Shown here: positions 54,837 through 63,269 of the stretch, piece by piece
How positions within the stretch are numbered: position 1 is the stretch's first letter
Layout of the letters: each line of letters opens with the position of its first letter
Assembly (NCBI RefSeq): GCF_016583745.1
Contig: NZ_NRRQ01000010.1
Location: forward strand, 1-63,269
Source of the DNA: Chromatium okenii
Lineage (GTDB): Bacteria; Pseudomonadota; Gammaproteobacteria; Chromatiales; Chromatiaceae
Length of the DNA: 63,269 nt
Direction of reading: 5' to 3'
Notes under the pieces: generated by a model
What the model was told of the DNA's origin: nothing
The model's database searches: none
Seen by the model: only the letters and a program-made list of their open reading frames with translations
Translations under genes and position numbers: made by a program

Positions 54837-57104
54837 TTAACGCCAACTGTCATAGCACTTGAATAAAAAAGTAACCCGTTCGCTGTCTTCATTGCCGCCT
54901 TGATAGCAGTAAGCGGCATCAACCGCTTTATCTAATTTAATATGCCCTTTTGTTAAAATAAGCGGCATCGTGCGTGGATCGTATAAATCTGCTAATGACG
55001 CATTGGGAAACTGGGCGCGAGCATTCAACACCGATTGAGCAGCAGTTTCAATAATGGCAGTTTGTTTGGGTGTTGGTGTTGGCCAAGGAAAGTTGTTGTA
55101 AACAATTTTTGCAGAATAACTATAGCTACCACCTAATCTTCGACAAGTAACACGCATCCAAGCATTGTGCATAATACTGGTCATCACGCCAAAATGATAA
55201 ACTGTAGCATCTGGAATAATTTGCAACTTATCACCGACAATATGCGTATAAGGCAAAAACCCAACAGGTACATATTGACGATGTTCAGAAGAAACACGCG
55301 GTAAAGCTAAATAATGCCCTTGAGTTGGTTGACGTGTTTCTGTAAAAAGCATTGGCTTATTAGCCCATTCTCTTGTTGCAGCTTTACTACTTGCTAGTCG
55401 CACAGATTTAACAGCTTCAATACGCTTCAACACTTCTGGCATTTTCTTCAGTTCACTAGGTAAACAATCAACAAGCCATAAACAGTAACGTGGAATGTTG
55501 TTGATAAACTCATCACCCATTAAAAATGGTTGAATATACTGTTCTGCTTGTGGTTCGCTCTTGACTAAATCATCTTTTTCTTGTTGGTTAAGTAATAAAT
55601 AACCGCCGTCTGTCGCTTGACTGCCTCTTGTCATTATAGGTGCCGCTAAACACAGCGGGTTTTTTCGTGCATTTACTATCACATTAGGCGCATCGAATAA
55701 ATAAGGATTGATATTGGTTGCTGATAATGCTTGGGGCTTTTCTTTAATATCTGCGTAAATAAACAGCGTTTTGGATGGCACAGAAAATAGGGAAAAACCA
55801 ATAATCACTACATGCACAGCAGCATTGTTTTTAGCCTCATTTGACCAGCTAAACGTGCGATGTGCAAAGTTAATGTACACTCCAGCATCTAATAACGGCT
55901 GCCATAAAATAGCAACTTGTTCACCTTGCACGATGCTATTAGTACTCACGAACGCTGTTTGCGTTGCTGGGTGGGTTTTCATATATGCAGTTGCGGTGTA
56001 ATGCCATGCACACACGAAATCAAGACTTTTGTATAATTTAACGGCTGGCAATTGTGGTGTATGTGTAAACACTTTTGCTAAATCTGCATTTTGTTGTAAA
56101 TTGCGAAAATTTTTGCCAATAAAAGGCGGATTGCCGATAATAAAACTGGCATGAGGACACACGTTGCGCCAATCGGTTTGTAAGGCATTCGCGTGAACGA
56201 TAGTTGCCGATGTTTTCAACGGAATGCGCACAAAATAAACGCCAAACATGGCGCTCACTTGTTGATTCATTTGATGGTCAGTTAACCATAACGCAACCTG
56301 AGCGATTTGTGCTGGGAACTCTTCTAACTCAATCCCATAACATTGATTGACATCTAACTTTATCAGCGTGTCGATTTCTAATAACTGCGCCTTTTTATGC
56401 ACCTTTTCGAGAATTGCTAACTCTAATTGCCGCAATTCTCGATAAGCAATCACCAGAAAATTACCGCAGCCACAGGCTGGATCAAAAAAAGTCAATTGCG
56501 CCAAACGATGATGAAAAGTGTTGAGCTTGGCTTTGTTGTTGCCGAGTTTATGAAATTCTGTCCATAACGCATCTAAAAACAGCGGCTTAATTAACTTTAA
56601 GATATTCTCCTCACTGGTGTAATGCGCTCCCAGATTACGCCGTTCTGTTTCACTCATAATGCTTTGAAAAATACTGCCAAAGATCGCCGGACTAATCCGA
56701 CTCCAATCCAACGCGCAGACGCTCAATAACGTCTCGCGCATCGTGCGATCAAAACGCGCAGTTGGTAATAATTCAGCAAATAATTTGCCGTTGATATATG
56801 GAAATGCGGCAAGTTCTTCGTCTAAATTTGTTAATCGCTGCGCCAACGGCGTATTGAGCACATAAAATAACTGACTGGTTTGTGCCGCTAAATCGCTACC
56901 GTCGCTGCGCGTTTTATTTTCAATAAATTCTTGAAATTGGCGCTTTGCAAAAACACCGGTATCTTCTGCAAATAAACAAAACAATAGCCGCACTAAATAC
57001 ACTTCCAGAGGATGCCCTAAATAACCAATCGCTTTTAATTGATCATGCAGCTTTCCCATACATTCAACAGCTTTAATGTTGATTAAGTCTTGTGGCTGCA
57101 TCAT
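54837..57104 (-). CDS. MmeI-type DNA methyltransferase/specificity protein lacking the nuclease domain (copy B)
   Basis: 755 residues. The helical and gamma-class adenine methylase parts are present: SAM motif FDPACGCGNFLV at ~206 and catalytic NPPFIG at ~324, followed by a target-recognition and C-terminal region ending AYCYQGGNEDSERV. It starts at the point equal to residue ~190 of copy A, so it lacks the PD-(D/E)XK nuclease. Up to NPPF it is nearly identical to copy A (only about ten differences); beyond it diverges strongly. AAGAG precedes the ATG pair at 57104, nine bases after the copy A stop. It is probably a methylase with its own recognition sequence. Confidence 0.85.
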   Translation of the reverse strand: MMQPQDLINIKAVECMGKLHDQLKAIGYLGHPLEVYLVRLLFCLFAEDTGVFAKRQFQEFIENKTRSDGSDLAAQTSQLFYVLNTPLAQRLTNLDEELAAFPYINGKLFAELLPTARFDRTMRETLLSVCALDWSRISPAIFGSIFQSIMSETERRNLGAHYTSEENILKLIKPLFLDALWTEFHKLGNNKAKLNTFHHRLAQLTFFDPACGCGNFLVIAYRELRQLELAILEKVHKKAQLLEIDTLIKLDVNQCYGIELEEFPAQIAQVALWLTDHQMNQQVSAMFGVYFVRIPLKTSATIVHANALQTDWRNVCPHASFIIGNPPFIGKNFRNLQQNADLAKVFTHTPQLPAVKLYKSLDFVCAWHYTATAYMKTHPATQTAFVSTNSIVQGEQVAILWQPLLDAGVYINFAHRTFSWSNEAKNNAAVHVVIIGFSLFSVPSKTLFIYADIKEKPQALSATNINPYLFDAPNVIVNARKNPLCLAAPIMTRGSQATDGGYLLLNQQEKDDLVKSEPQAEQYIQPFLMGDEFINNIPRYCLWLVDCLPSELKKMPEVLKRIEAVKSVRLASSKAATREWANKPMLFTETRQPTQGHYLALPRVSSEHRQYVPVGFLPYTHIVGDKLQIIPDATVYHFGVMTSIMHNAWMRVTCRRLGGSYSYSAKIVYNNFPWPTPTPKQTAIIETAAQSVLNARAQFPNASLADLYDPRTMPLILTKGHIKLDKAVDAAYCYQGGNEDSERVTFLFKCYDSWR
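56116..57101 (-). repeat. 986-bp direct repeat, copy B
   Basis: Matches 58387-59372 without a length change, at a constant offset of 2271 bp (divisible by three). It begins at the codons for NPPFIG and ends at the copy B start. Confidence 0.85.
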
Positions 57105-57113
57105 CGGCGTCTC

Positions 57114-59819
57114 TTAACGCCTACTTTCATAGAGTTTGAATAAAAAACTAACCCGTTCACTGTCTTCATTGCTGCCTTGATAGCAATAAGCAGTATCTAC
57201 TGCTTTATCGAGTTTGGTATGCGCTATGCGTAAACACTTGGGCATTAAATCTGGATCATAAAGCGTCGCTAACGTATTATTAGCATCCAGCGCAACAGCT
57301 TGATCTCGTGCGTTAAGTACCGCTTTGGCAGCTTGTTCAATCATCAATTGATGTGCTGCATTCACAGTCATCCAAGGAAATAGCTGATAAACATTTGGTG
57401 CATAGCTATAACTGCCTCCCAAACGACCAGCAACGGTACGCATCCACGCATTATGCAATGCACTGGTCAATATGCCAAATTCGTATAAACCAACATCAGG
57501 AATGATGTAAACTTTGTTGCTTATTATATTATCTGCGGTTAAAAACCCAATAGGAATATAGTATCTACGTTCCGAAGAAACTTCTGGCACCGCTAAACAT
57601 GTTTTTTTAGGTTGTCTTATTTGCGTAAATAAATAAGGTTGAGTAGCCATTAGCCGCACACTTTCAGTTTTGCTATCTAATCTTGCTTTTTTTACGCCTT
57701 CAATCCGCGCTTTAATTTCAGGATACTGTCCAATGATTTTTAATTGCGCAGGTGTAGCTTCTGCAAACCACAAACAATAGCGTTCCACGCCGTTGATCAA
57801 TTCATAACCACCAATAAACGGTTTAATAAACGCGGTTAAGTCAGGATATTTTGCCAAGAGTTCAAATTTTTGTGCAGCATCTAAAATTAAATGTCCGCCG
57901 TCTGTGGGTTGACTTCCTTTAGTCATCGCCGGCATTCCTTGCGGTGGTTGCGAACGCGACGGCAATAACACGTTAGGCGCATCTAACAAATAAGGATTGA
58001 TCTGAGTCGCGGGGAGTGCTTGCGGTTTTCCTTTCACATCTGCATAAATAAACAGCGTTTTCACTGGTGCCGCAAATAGCGCAAAACCAATAATGACGAC
58101 ATGCACGGCTGCATTACCTTTCGCTTCATTTGTCCAGCTAAACGTGCGATGCGCAAAGTGAATTTGCACTCCTTGCGCTAACATCCAACTCCATAAAATG
58201 CCAACTTGTTCACCTTGCGTAATGCTATTGGTTGCCACAAACGCGCAGGCGGTTTGTCGTTGATTGAGCAGATATTGCGCTGCTTTCACAAACCACGCAC
58301 CCACAAAATCAACTTTGCCAAACTTTTTATCTTTCGGAAAGACTAACTCTACATCGGCTTGTTGCGCCGGAGAGCGCCATTGATGACCAATAAAAGGCGG
58401 ATTGCCGATAATAAAACTGGCATTCGGACACACGTTGCGCCAATCGGTTTGTAAGGCATTCGCGTGAACGATAGTTGCCGATGTTTTCAACGGAATGCGC
58501 ACAAAATAAACGCCAAACATGGCGCTCACTTGTTGATTCATTTGATGGTCAGTCAACCATAACGCAACCTGAGCGATTTGTGCTGGAAACTCTTCTAACT
58601 CAATCCCATAACATTGATTGACATCTAACTTTATCAACGTGTCGATTTCTAATAACTGCGCCTTTTTATGCACCTTTTCGAGAATTGCTAACTCTAATTG
58701 CCGCAGTTCTCGATAAGCAATCACCAGAAAATTACCGCAGCCGCAGGCGGGATCAAAAAAAGTCAATTGCGCCAAGCGATGATGAAAAGCGTTGAGCTTG
58801 GCTTTATTGTTGCCTAATTTATGAAATTCTGTCCATAACGCATCTAAAAAAAGTGGCTTAATTAACTTTAAGATATTCTCCTCACTGGTGTAATGCGCTC
58901 CCAGATTGCGTCGTTCTGTTTCACTCATAATGCTTTGAAAAATACTGCCAAAGATCGCCGGACTAATCCGACTCCAATCCAACGCGCAGACGCTCAATAA
59001 CGTCTCGCGCATCGTGCGATCAAAACTCGCAGGCGGTAATAGTTCAGCAAATAATTTGCCGTTGATATATGGAAATGCGGCGAGTTCTTCGTCTAAATTG
59101 GTTAATCGCTGCGCCAACGGTGTATTGAGCACATAAAATAACTGACTGATTTGTGCCGCTAAATCGCTACCGTCGCTACGCGTTTTGTTTTCGATAAACT
59201 CCTGAAATTGGCGCTTTTCAAAAATGCCGGTATCTTCTGCAAATAAACAAAACAATAGCCGCACTAAATATACTTCCAGCGGATGCCCTAAATAACCAAT
59301 CGCTTTTAATTGATCGTGCAGCTTTCCCATCCGTTCAGCGGCTTTCATGTTAATCGGGTCTTGCGGTTGAATCACCTGCGTCGTATAACCCGCAATAAAA
59401 CCAAAGGCGCTGATATGCGTGACGAAATCGGCTAAAGGAAAAGTCAGCGTATGATTCGTTTCTAAATCGGTGAGTTGCAGCGTTGCAAAATCCGATACCA
59501 ACACATAACGCGGTAAATCGTGTTCTTTAATTCCGGCGCAGTACTCCATTGCTTGCTGATAAGCCAGCGCCAAGTTTTTGCCGCGACTTTTCATTTCTAC
59601 GATTAACACGCCCGGCCAGAATAAATCAATAAAGCCCGCTTTACCGCCATATTTTTTCACGGCATATTCAAACGTTGCCAGCCGCTTATTAGTAATCCCG
59701 AACACTTCAAAAAAATCAATTAAAAATGGCTTGGCTTCGCTGTTTTCACTCGCGGCATCGTGCCAACGTTGCGCAAAAGCCACCGCCCGCGTTTTTATTT
59801 CATTCCAAGAAAGCGGCAT
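57114..59819 (-). CDS. MmeI-type IIL restriction-modification enzyme, full length (copy A)
   Basis: 901 residues, a single-chain restriction and methylation protein. The N-terminal nuclease has the PD-(D/E)XK pattern FIDLFWPGVLIVEMKSRG at ~60-78. A helical linker follows to ~330, then the gamma-class methylase (FDPACGCGNF ~355, NPPFIG ~472) and target-recognition plus C-terminal domains. TAGGAGAAATA before ATG 59819 is an excellent ribosome site. Such enzymes hemi-methylate an asymmetric site and cut about 20 bases away. It is downstream of acnA but separated by a terminator. Confidence 0.9.
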   Translation of the reverse strand: MPLSWNEIKTRAVAFAQRWHDAASENSEAKPFLIDFFEVFGITNKRLATFEYAVKKYGGKAGFIDLFWPGVLIVEMKSRGKNLALAYQQAMEYCAGIKEHDLPRYVLVSDFATLQLTDLETNHTLTFPLADFVTHISAFGFIAGYTTQVIQPQDPINMKAAERMGKLHDQLKAIGYLGHPLEVYLVRLLFCLFAEDTGIFEKRQFQEFIENKTRSDGSDLAAQISQLFYVLNTPLAQRLTNLDEELAAFPYINGKLFAELLPPASFDRTMRETLLSVCALDWSRISPAIFGSIFQSIMSETERRNLGAHYTSEENILKLIKPLFLDALWTEFHKLGNNKAKLNAFHHRLAQLTFFDPACGCGNFLVIAYRELRQLELAILEKVHKKAQLLEIDTLIKLDVNQCYGIELEEFPAQIAQVALWLTDHQMNQQVSAMFGVYFVRIPLKTSATIVHANALQTDWRNVCPNASFIIGNPPFIGHQWRSPAQQADVELVFPKDKKFGKVDFVGAWFVKAAQYLLNQRQTACAFVATNSITQGEQVGILWSWMLAQGVQIHFAHRTFSWTNEAKGNAAVHVVIIGFALFAAPVKTLFIYADVKGKPQALPATQINPYLLDAPNVLLPSRSQPPQGMPAMTKGSQPTDGGHLILDAAQKFELLAKYPDLTAFIKPFIGGYELINGVERYCLWFAEATPAQLKIIGQYPEIKARIEGVKKARLDSKTESVRLMATQPYLFTQIRQPKKTCLAVPEVSSERRYYIPIGFLTADNIISNKVYIIPDVGLYEFGILTSALHNAWMRTVAGRLGGSYSYAPNVYQLFPWMTVNAAHQLMIEQAAKAVLNARDQAVALDANNTLATLYDPDLMPKCLRIAHTKLDKAVDTAYCYQGSNEDSERVSFLFKLYESRR
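58387..59372 (-). repeat. 986-bp direct repeat, copy A
   Basis: The partner of 56116-57101. Encodes the helical and SAM-binding part of the MmeI-type enzyme; the downstream target-recognition half is not part of the repeat. Confidence 0.85.
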
Positions 59820-59845
59820 TATTTCTCCTATATTCACATCGCACT

Positions 59846-59887
59846 GAAAAATAACAGCATCGCAGCAATGATTAAATGCTGCGATGC
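59846..59887 (-). terminator. Terminator after acnA
   Basis: Minus strand: GCATCGCAGCA, 9-base loop, TGCTGCGATGC (perfect 11-bp stem), then TGTTATTTTTC. Confidence 0.8.
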
Positions 59888-59897
59888 CATGACGCAA

Positions 59898-62570
59898 TTA
59901 ACCCACCAACCGCCGCAGCACATACGGCAAAATACCGCCGTGGCGGTAATAATCTACTTCGTTCGGCGTATCAATCCGCACCTTGGCGTTGAATTCAATC
60001 ATCGCGCCCGTTGCAGCAATTGCCTGCACCGTCACCTGTTTTGCCTCGCCATTATTTAAGCCGATAATCGCAAAGGTTTCTGCGCCAGTTAAACCCAATG
60101 ATTGTGCATTCTCGCCATTCATAAATTCTAATGGTAAAATGCCCATGCCAACTAAATTAGAACGATGAATCCGTTCATAACTTTCCGCAATTACTGCCCG
60201 CACTCCCAATAAACGTGGGCCTTTTGCTGCCCAATCGCGTGACGAGCCAGAACCGTATTCTTTACCCGCTAAAAGAATCACCGGCGTTAATTCGGATTGA
60301 TAACGCATTGCGGCATCATAAATCGACAATTGTTCACCACTCGGATGATGCACTGTGACGCCGCCTTCTGTACCGGGTGCCATTAAATTGCGCAGTCGTA
60401 AATTGGCAAAGGTGCCGCGCATCATTACCTCGTGATTGCCGCGTCGTGCCCCTAAGCTGTTGAAATCCTTGACTTCCACCCCTTGCGCCAGCAGATATTG
60501 TCCCGCCGGTGAATTCGCTTTAATTGATCCGGCTGGCGAAATGTGATCGGTAGTAATTGAATCGCCGAGCACCGCTAAACATCGCGCTCCACTGAGGTCG
60601 GCAATCGGCGCAATTTCCCGCGTCATGCCGTCAAAATACGGCGGTTTGCGGATATAAGTTGACGCCGCTGGCCATTCATAGGTCTGGCTGGTCGGCGCAG
60701 CGAGCGATTGCCAACGCGCATCGCCGGCGTAAATGTTGGCATACGCAGCGGTGAATTCAGCGGCGGTGACATGTGCCGCAACTGCTTGATTCACTTCAGT
60801 TTGTGTCGGCCAAATGTCGCGCAAATAGACCGGCTGCCCGTTGGCATCCTGCGTCAGCGGTTCGCGCTCAGGATCAAAATCAATCCGCCCGGCGATGGCA
60901 TACGCGACCACCAGCGGCGGGCTGGCGAGGTAATTCATCCGCACTTCCGCGTGAACGCGCCCCTCAAAATTGCGATTGCCCGACAAAATCGACACCGCGC
61001 ACAGCTCGTGGTCAGCGATGGCTTGCGAAACCGGCGCAGGCAGCGGGCCGGAATTGCCGATGCAGACCGTGCAGCCGTAGCCAACGTTATGAAATCCCAA
61101 CGCTTTTAACGGTTCAGTCAAGCCAGCGCGGTCAAGATAGCGCGTCACCGCTAGCGAGCCGGGGCCAAACGCAGTTTTCACCCAAGGCGCTGATTTCAAA
61201 CCGATTGCTGCCGCTTTTTGTGCCACCAAACCGGCCGCTAACATCACGCTCGGATTGGAGGTGTTGGTGCAGGAAGTGATCGCGGCGATCACAATTGAGC
61301 CGTCGCGCAATTCCACCGGCTGCCCGTTGATGACGGCGGTCGCCGCGCCTTTGTCAGGCAAATTGCGCTCTTTTTTCAACGCCGCCAATGCGTTAGGAAA
61401 ATGCGTTGCCATATCGCTCAACGCAACGCGATCCTGCGGCCGTTTCGGCCCCGCCAGCGACGGCACCACCGCGCCGAGGTCGATTTCCAGCGTTTCCGAA
61501 TAATCGGCTTCCGCCGCGTCCGCCGCGTCCGCCGTGTACCAGACGCCCTGCGCCTTGCAATACGCCTCAATGAGCGCGAGCTGCGCGGCATCGCGTCCGG
61601 TTTGGCGCAGATAATCGAGCGTGATCTGGTCAATCGGAAACAGGCCGCAGGTCGCGCCATATTCCGGCCCCATGTTGGCAATCGTGGTGCGCTCTCCCAT
61701 CGGTAAGCTGCTGATTGCACTACCATAAAATTCAACAAACTTGCCGACCACGCCGTGTTTGCGCAGCCGTTCGACGATGGTCAACACCAAATCGGTCGCG
61801 GTCACGCCGTCGCGCAACGTGCCGGTGAGTTTGCAGCCGACGACCTTGGGCACCAGCATCGACACCGGTTGCCCCAACATCGACGCCTCGGCTTCAATAC
61901 CGCCGACGCCCCAACCTAATACGCCAATTCCATTGACCATTGTCGTATGCGAATCAGTACCAACGCAGGTATCAAAATAAACCTGCGTAGTATTATTCAA
62001 CGTATTCGTAAAAATCACCCGTGCGAGGTATTCAACATTGATTTGATGCACGATACCGGTATCGGGTGGAACGACCTTAAAACCGGCAAACGCATTCTGA
62101 CCCCATTTCAAAAAGTTATAGCGTTCTTGATTGCGCTCGAATTCGCGTTCTGCATTCAATGCAAAGGCATCATCACTGCCGAAATAATCCACCTGCACCG
62201 AATGATCAATCACCAATTCTGCGGGTTGCAACGGATTGATTTGTGACGGATCGCCGCCGAGTTCACGCATGGCATCGCGCATCGCAGCTAAATCAACGAC
62301 TGCGGGAACACCAGTAAAATCTTGCATTAACACTCGCGCCGGGCGGTATTGGATTTCTTTATCCGGTTCGGCCTGCGCATTCCAAGTGCTGAAATACGCA
62401 ATGTCATCCGCAGTGACGGTGATTCCGTCTTCATGACGCAATAAGTTTTCGAGCAGAATTTTTAATGAATACGGCAGCCGGGCGCTATTCGGTACGGCAT
62501 CAAGGTTGAAAAACTCATAATGCAAACCGGCGACGGTGAGCGTGGTTTTAGCGTTAAAACTGTTGGTCAT
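59898..62570 (-). CDS. acnA: Aconitate hydratase AcnA
   Basis: 890 residues, the usual AcnA/IRP length. Cluster ligands appear in ITSCTNTSNPSVM and YGCTVCIGNSGPL. Other motifs: GTDSHTTMVNGIGVLGWGVG, GDSITTDHISPAGSI and GKEYGSGSSRDWAAKGP. It interconverts citrate and isocitrate in the TCA cycle. ATG 62570 has GGAG upstream; a TTG sits just before it. The promoter must lie in the 140 bp shared with the IS630-like element. Confidence 0.96.
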   Translation of the reverse strand: MTNSFNAKTTLTVAGLHYEFFNLDAVPNSARLPYSLKILLENLLRHEDGITVTADDIAYFSTWNAQAEPDKEIQYRPARVLMQDFTGVPAVVDLAAMRDAMRELGGDPSQINPLQPAELVIDHSVQVDYFGSDDAFALNAEREFERNQERYNFLKWGQNAFAGFKVVPPDTGIVHQINVEYLARVIFTNTLNNTTQVYFDTCVGTDSHTTMVNGIGVLGWGVGGIEAEASMLGQPVSMLVPKVVGCKLTGTLRDGVTATDLVLTIVERLRKHGVVGKFVEFYGSAISSLPMGERTTIANMGPEYGATCGLFPIDQITLDYLRQTGRDAAQLALIEAYCKAQGVWYTADAADAAEADYSETLEIDLGAVVPSLAGPKRPQDRVALSDMATHFPNALAALKKERNLPDKGAATAVINGQPVELRDGSIVIAAITSCTNTSNPSVMLAAGLVAQKAAAIGLKSAPWVKTAFGPGSLAVTRYLDRAGLTEPLKALGFHNVGYGCTVCIGNSGPLPAPVSQAIADHELCAVSILSGNRNFEGRVHAEVRMNYLASPPLVVAYAIAGRIDFDPEREPLTQDANGQPVYLRDIWPTQTEVNQAVAAHVTAAEFTAAYANIYAGDARWQSLAAPTSQTYEWPAASTYIRKPPYFDGMTREIAPIADLSGARCLAVLGDSITTDHISPAGSIKANSPAGQYLLAQGVEVKDFNSLGARRGNHEVMMRGTFANLRLRNLMAPGTEGGVTVHHPSGEQLSIYDAAMRYQSELTPVILLAGKEYGSGSSRDWAAKGPRLLGVRAVIAESYERIHRSNLVGMGILPLEFMNGENAQSLGLTGAETFAIIGLNNGEAKQVTVQAIAATGAMIEFNAKVRIDTPNEVDYYRHGGILPYVLRRLVG

Positions 62571-62710
62571 CAAAACAAACTCCGTAATGGTATGAATGGT
62601 CAGTCAGGCAATTATAGTTATCCGCAAAACATACTATACTTAAGAGAAAATGTAGGAGCTTACGACAGTGAAACTGTGCAACGAAGACCAACTTTTGAAT
62701 TTCTTAAGAC

Positions 62711-63058
62711 GTGAAGAAGACAGTTCAGTATAGACTTGCTTTTCTGAATAACTTAAAAAACTTATCTTATGATTTAGATAAAGCGTGCGTTCTTTTTGCA
62801 GTTGCAAAATCGACCGCTTACGTCTGGATTCGGATGTGGAACGAACATGGTTATGAAGGAATTGTATCTCCCTTCCACAAATCTGATAAACCTTCTGGAC
62901 GTCCTCCTAAACTAAGTGATGATGACTTAGAAAAACTAAAAACCATGCTTTCAAAAAAGCCTAACTGGTTAACAGAAGAAGTCTCTAATCTAATTGAACA
63001 AGTGTGGCATGTTAAACTCTCTCTGTCACAGGTGGCAAGGATTCTAAAAAAAAACTGA
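62711..63058 (+). CDS. IS630-family transposase, N-terminal frame (helix-turn-helix part)
   Basis: 115 residues from GTG 62711 (an in-frame stop lies just before it). A DNA-binding helix-turn-helix is visible (LDKACVLFAVAKSTAYVWIR) with a linker GRPPKLSDDDLEKL. The frame ends ILKKN-stop at A-AAA-AAC, where a -1 shift enters the catalytic frame. The upstream frame 62668-62733 (22 codons, AGGAG before GTG) may be a leader that couples translation. Confidence 0.85.
   Translation: MKKTVQYRLAFLNNLKNLSYDLDKACVLFAVAKSTAYVWIRMWNEHGYEGIVSPFHKSDKPSGRPPKLSDDDLEKLKTMLSKKPNWLTEEVSNLIEQVWHVKLSLSQVARILKKN
63046..63054 (+). promoter_or_regulatory. Programmed -1 frameshift signal (A9, A-AAA-AAC)
   Basis: Nine As followed by CTGA. 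The zero frame reads AAA AAC TGA; slipping back one base continues as CTG AAT CTG CAC into the catalytic domain. This is the classic slippery heptamer used by several IS families. Confidence 0.75.
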
Positions 63059-63269
63059 ATCTGCACTTTTCAAAACCTTATCCGCATGATTATAGGCGTC
63101 CAGTAGATGCAGAAGAGACGCTGATGTCAAGAGTAGAAGATACATATAACACTTTGGAAGAAAAGGGATTTTCTCGTGAAAGAATAGCAATTGGCTACTT
63201 AGATGAAGCGAGTCCACAAACAACAGCTAACACCGTTAGGTTTTGGCACGTTGGTTGTGGTGATATAGT
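63055..63269 (+). CDS. IS630-family transposase, catalytic frame (partial)
   Basis: The -1 frame reads LNLHFSKPYPHDYRRPVDAE and then RERIAIGYLDEASPQTTANT and is open to the window edge. The Asp of YLDEA is the first catalytic residue of the IS630/Tc1 DDE domain. The rest of the active site lies outside the window. Confidence 0.8.
   Translation, partial: MNLHFSKPYPHDYRRPVDAEETLMSRVEDTYNTLEEKGFSRERIAIGYLDEASPQTTANTVRFWHVGCGDI

Larger units (their letters stand above)
62615..63269 (+). mobile_element. IS630-family insertion sequence, left part only
   Basis: Contains the transposase below and runs off the window. A possible left end is TAGTTATCCGC at 62615, preceded by TA, the IS630 target; the right end is not visible, so this is tentative. 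The element lies directly upstream of acnA. Confidence 0.55.

Noticed and set aside
54837-57104. Copy B as a simple truncated pseudogene
   Set aside because: It has its own start with a ribosome site, an unbroken frame, intact methylase motifs and a distinct recognition half.
1-63269. tRNA or rRNA genes
   Set aside because: I saw no cloverleaf with a T-arm consensus or rRNA segment on either strand by eye; a covariance search was not possible.

Overview
The window looks like a chromosome segment of a gammaproteobacterium of moderate GC. The gene content supports this: SuhB and TrmJ are divergent as in Escherichia coli, tig-clpP-clpX-lon are consecutive, and MlaD-MlaC-MlaB, PrmB, HemN and class I Fbp are all present. 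A SoeABC-type cytoplasmic sulfite dehydrogenase suggests a sulfur-oxidising lifestyle. The genus cannot be fixed from sequence alone. Most of the window is ordinary housekeeping. Accessory DNA sits at 7.4-14.0 kb and 54.8-59.8 kb, and an IS630-type element begins at the right edge.

Layout. 0-7.3 kb: lytic transglycosylase, YcbK-like Tat protein, RNB ribonuclease, fused peptide ABC ATPase, trmJ, suhB. 7.4-8.1 kb: MntA/HepT toxin-antitoxin pair. 8.2-12.5 kb: type III restriction-modification genes (mod intact, res broken by a 90-bp MITE). 12.6-13.9 kb: a small phage-immunity remnant with a Rha-like regulator, two C4-antisense-like RNA elements and Ash/Icd-like reading frames. 13.97-17.5 kb: cobalamin genes cobL (minus strand) and cobH-cobI-cobJ (plus strand). 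17.5-22.1 kb: fbp, tsaC, prmB, a small unknown gene, hemN. 22.2-28.2 kb: tig, clpP, clpX, lon. 28.3-33.3 kb: an orphan TRAP permease coupled to an O-antigen-ligase-like protein, a DUF2202 protein, modD. 33.4-41.5 kb: a signalling block (response regulator-EAL, 1637-aa hybrid kinase, chemoreceptor). 41.7-48.1 kb: mlaDCB, mutM, and a Gld-type ABC export cluster. 48.4-53.1 kb: soeABC. 53.2-54.8 kb: a secreted TIM-barrel-like protein. 54.8-59.8 kb: two tandem MmeI-type restriction/methylation genes. 59.9-62.6 kb: acnA. 62.7 kb to the end: IS630-family transposase with a -1 frameshift signal.

Four observations stand out. (1) The last ~50 bp of cobL are repeated almost exactly at the far side of the C4/Rha segment, and a diverged third copy of the cobL tail lies beyond the type III genes. 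The cobL 3' end therefore looks like an attachment site used repeatedly by defence and phage cargo. (2) Two ~82-bp elements with perfect 9-bp terminal stems match the P1/P4-type immunity RNA pattern and overlap Ash/Icd-like coding. (3) The type III res gene is split at its DEAH box by a 90-bp element with TA duplications; removing 92 bp restores one open frame of 889 codons. (4) Two MmeI-like genes share a ~986-bp nearly identical methylase core but have different target-recognition halves. Only one has a nuclease domain, and crossover between the repeats would join the nuclease in frame to the second specificity.

A family of palindromic CAGTTGTCAGT-type repeats also occurs, one copy of which lies inside the coding sequence of the fused ABC ATPase and encodes its interdomain linker.
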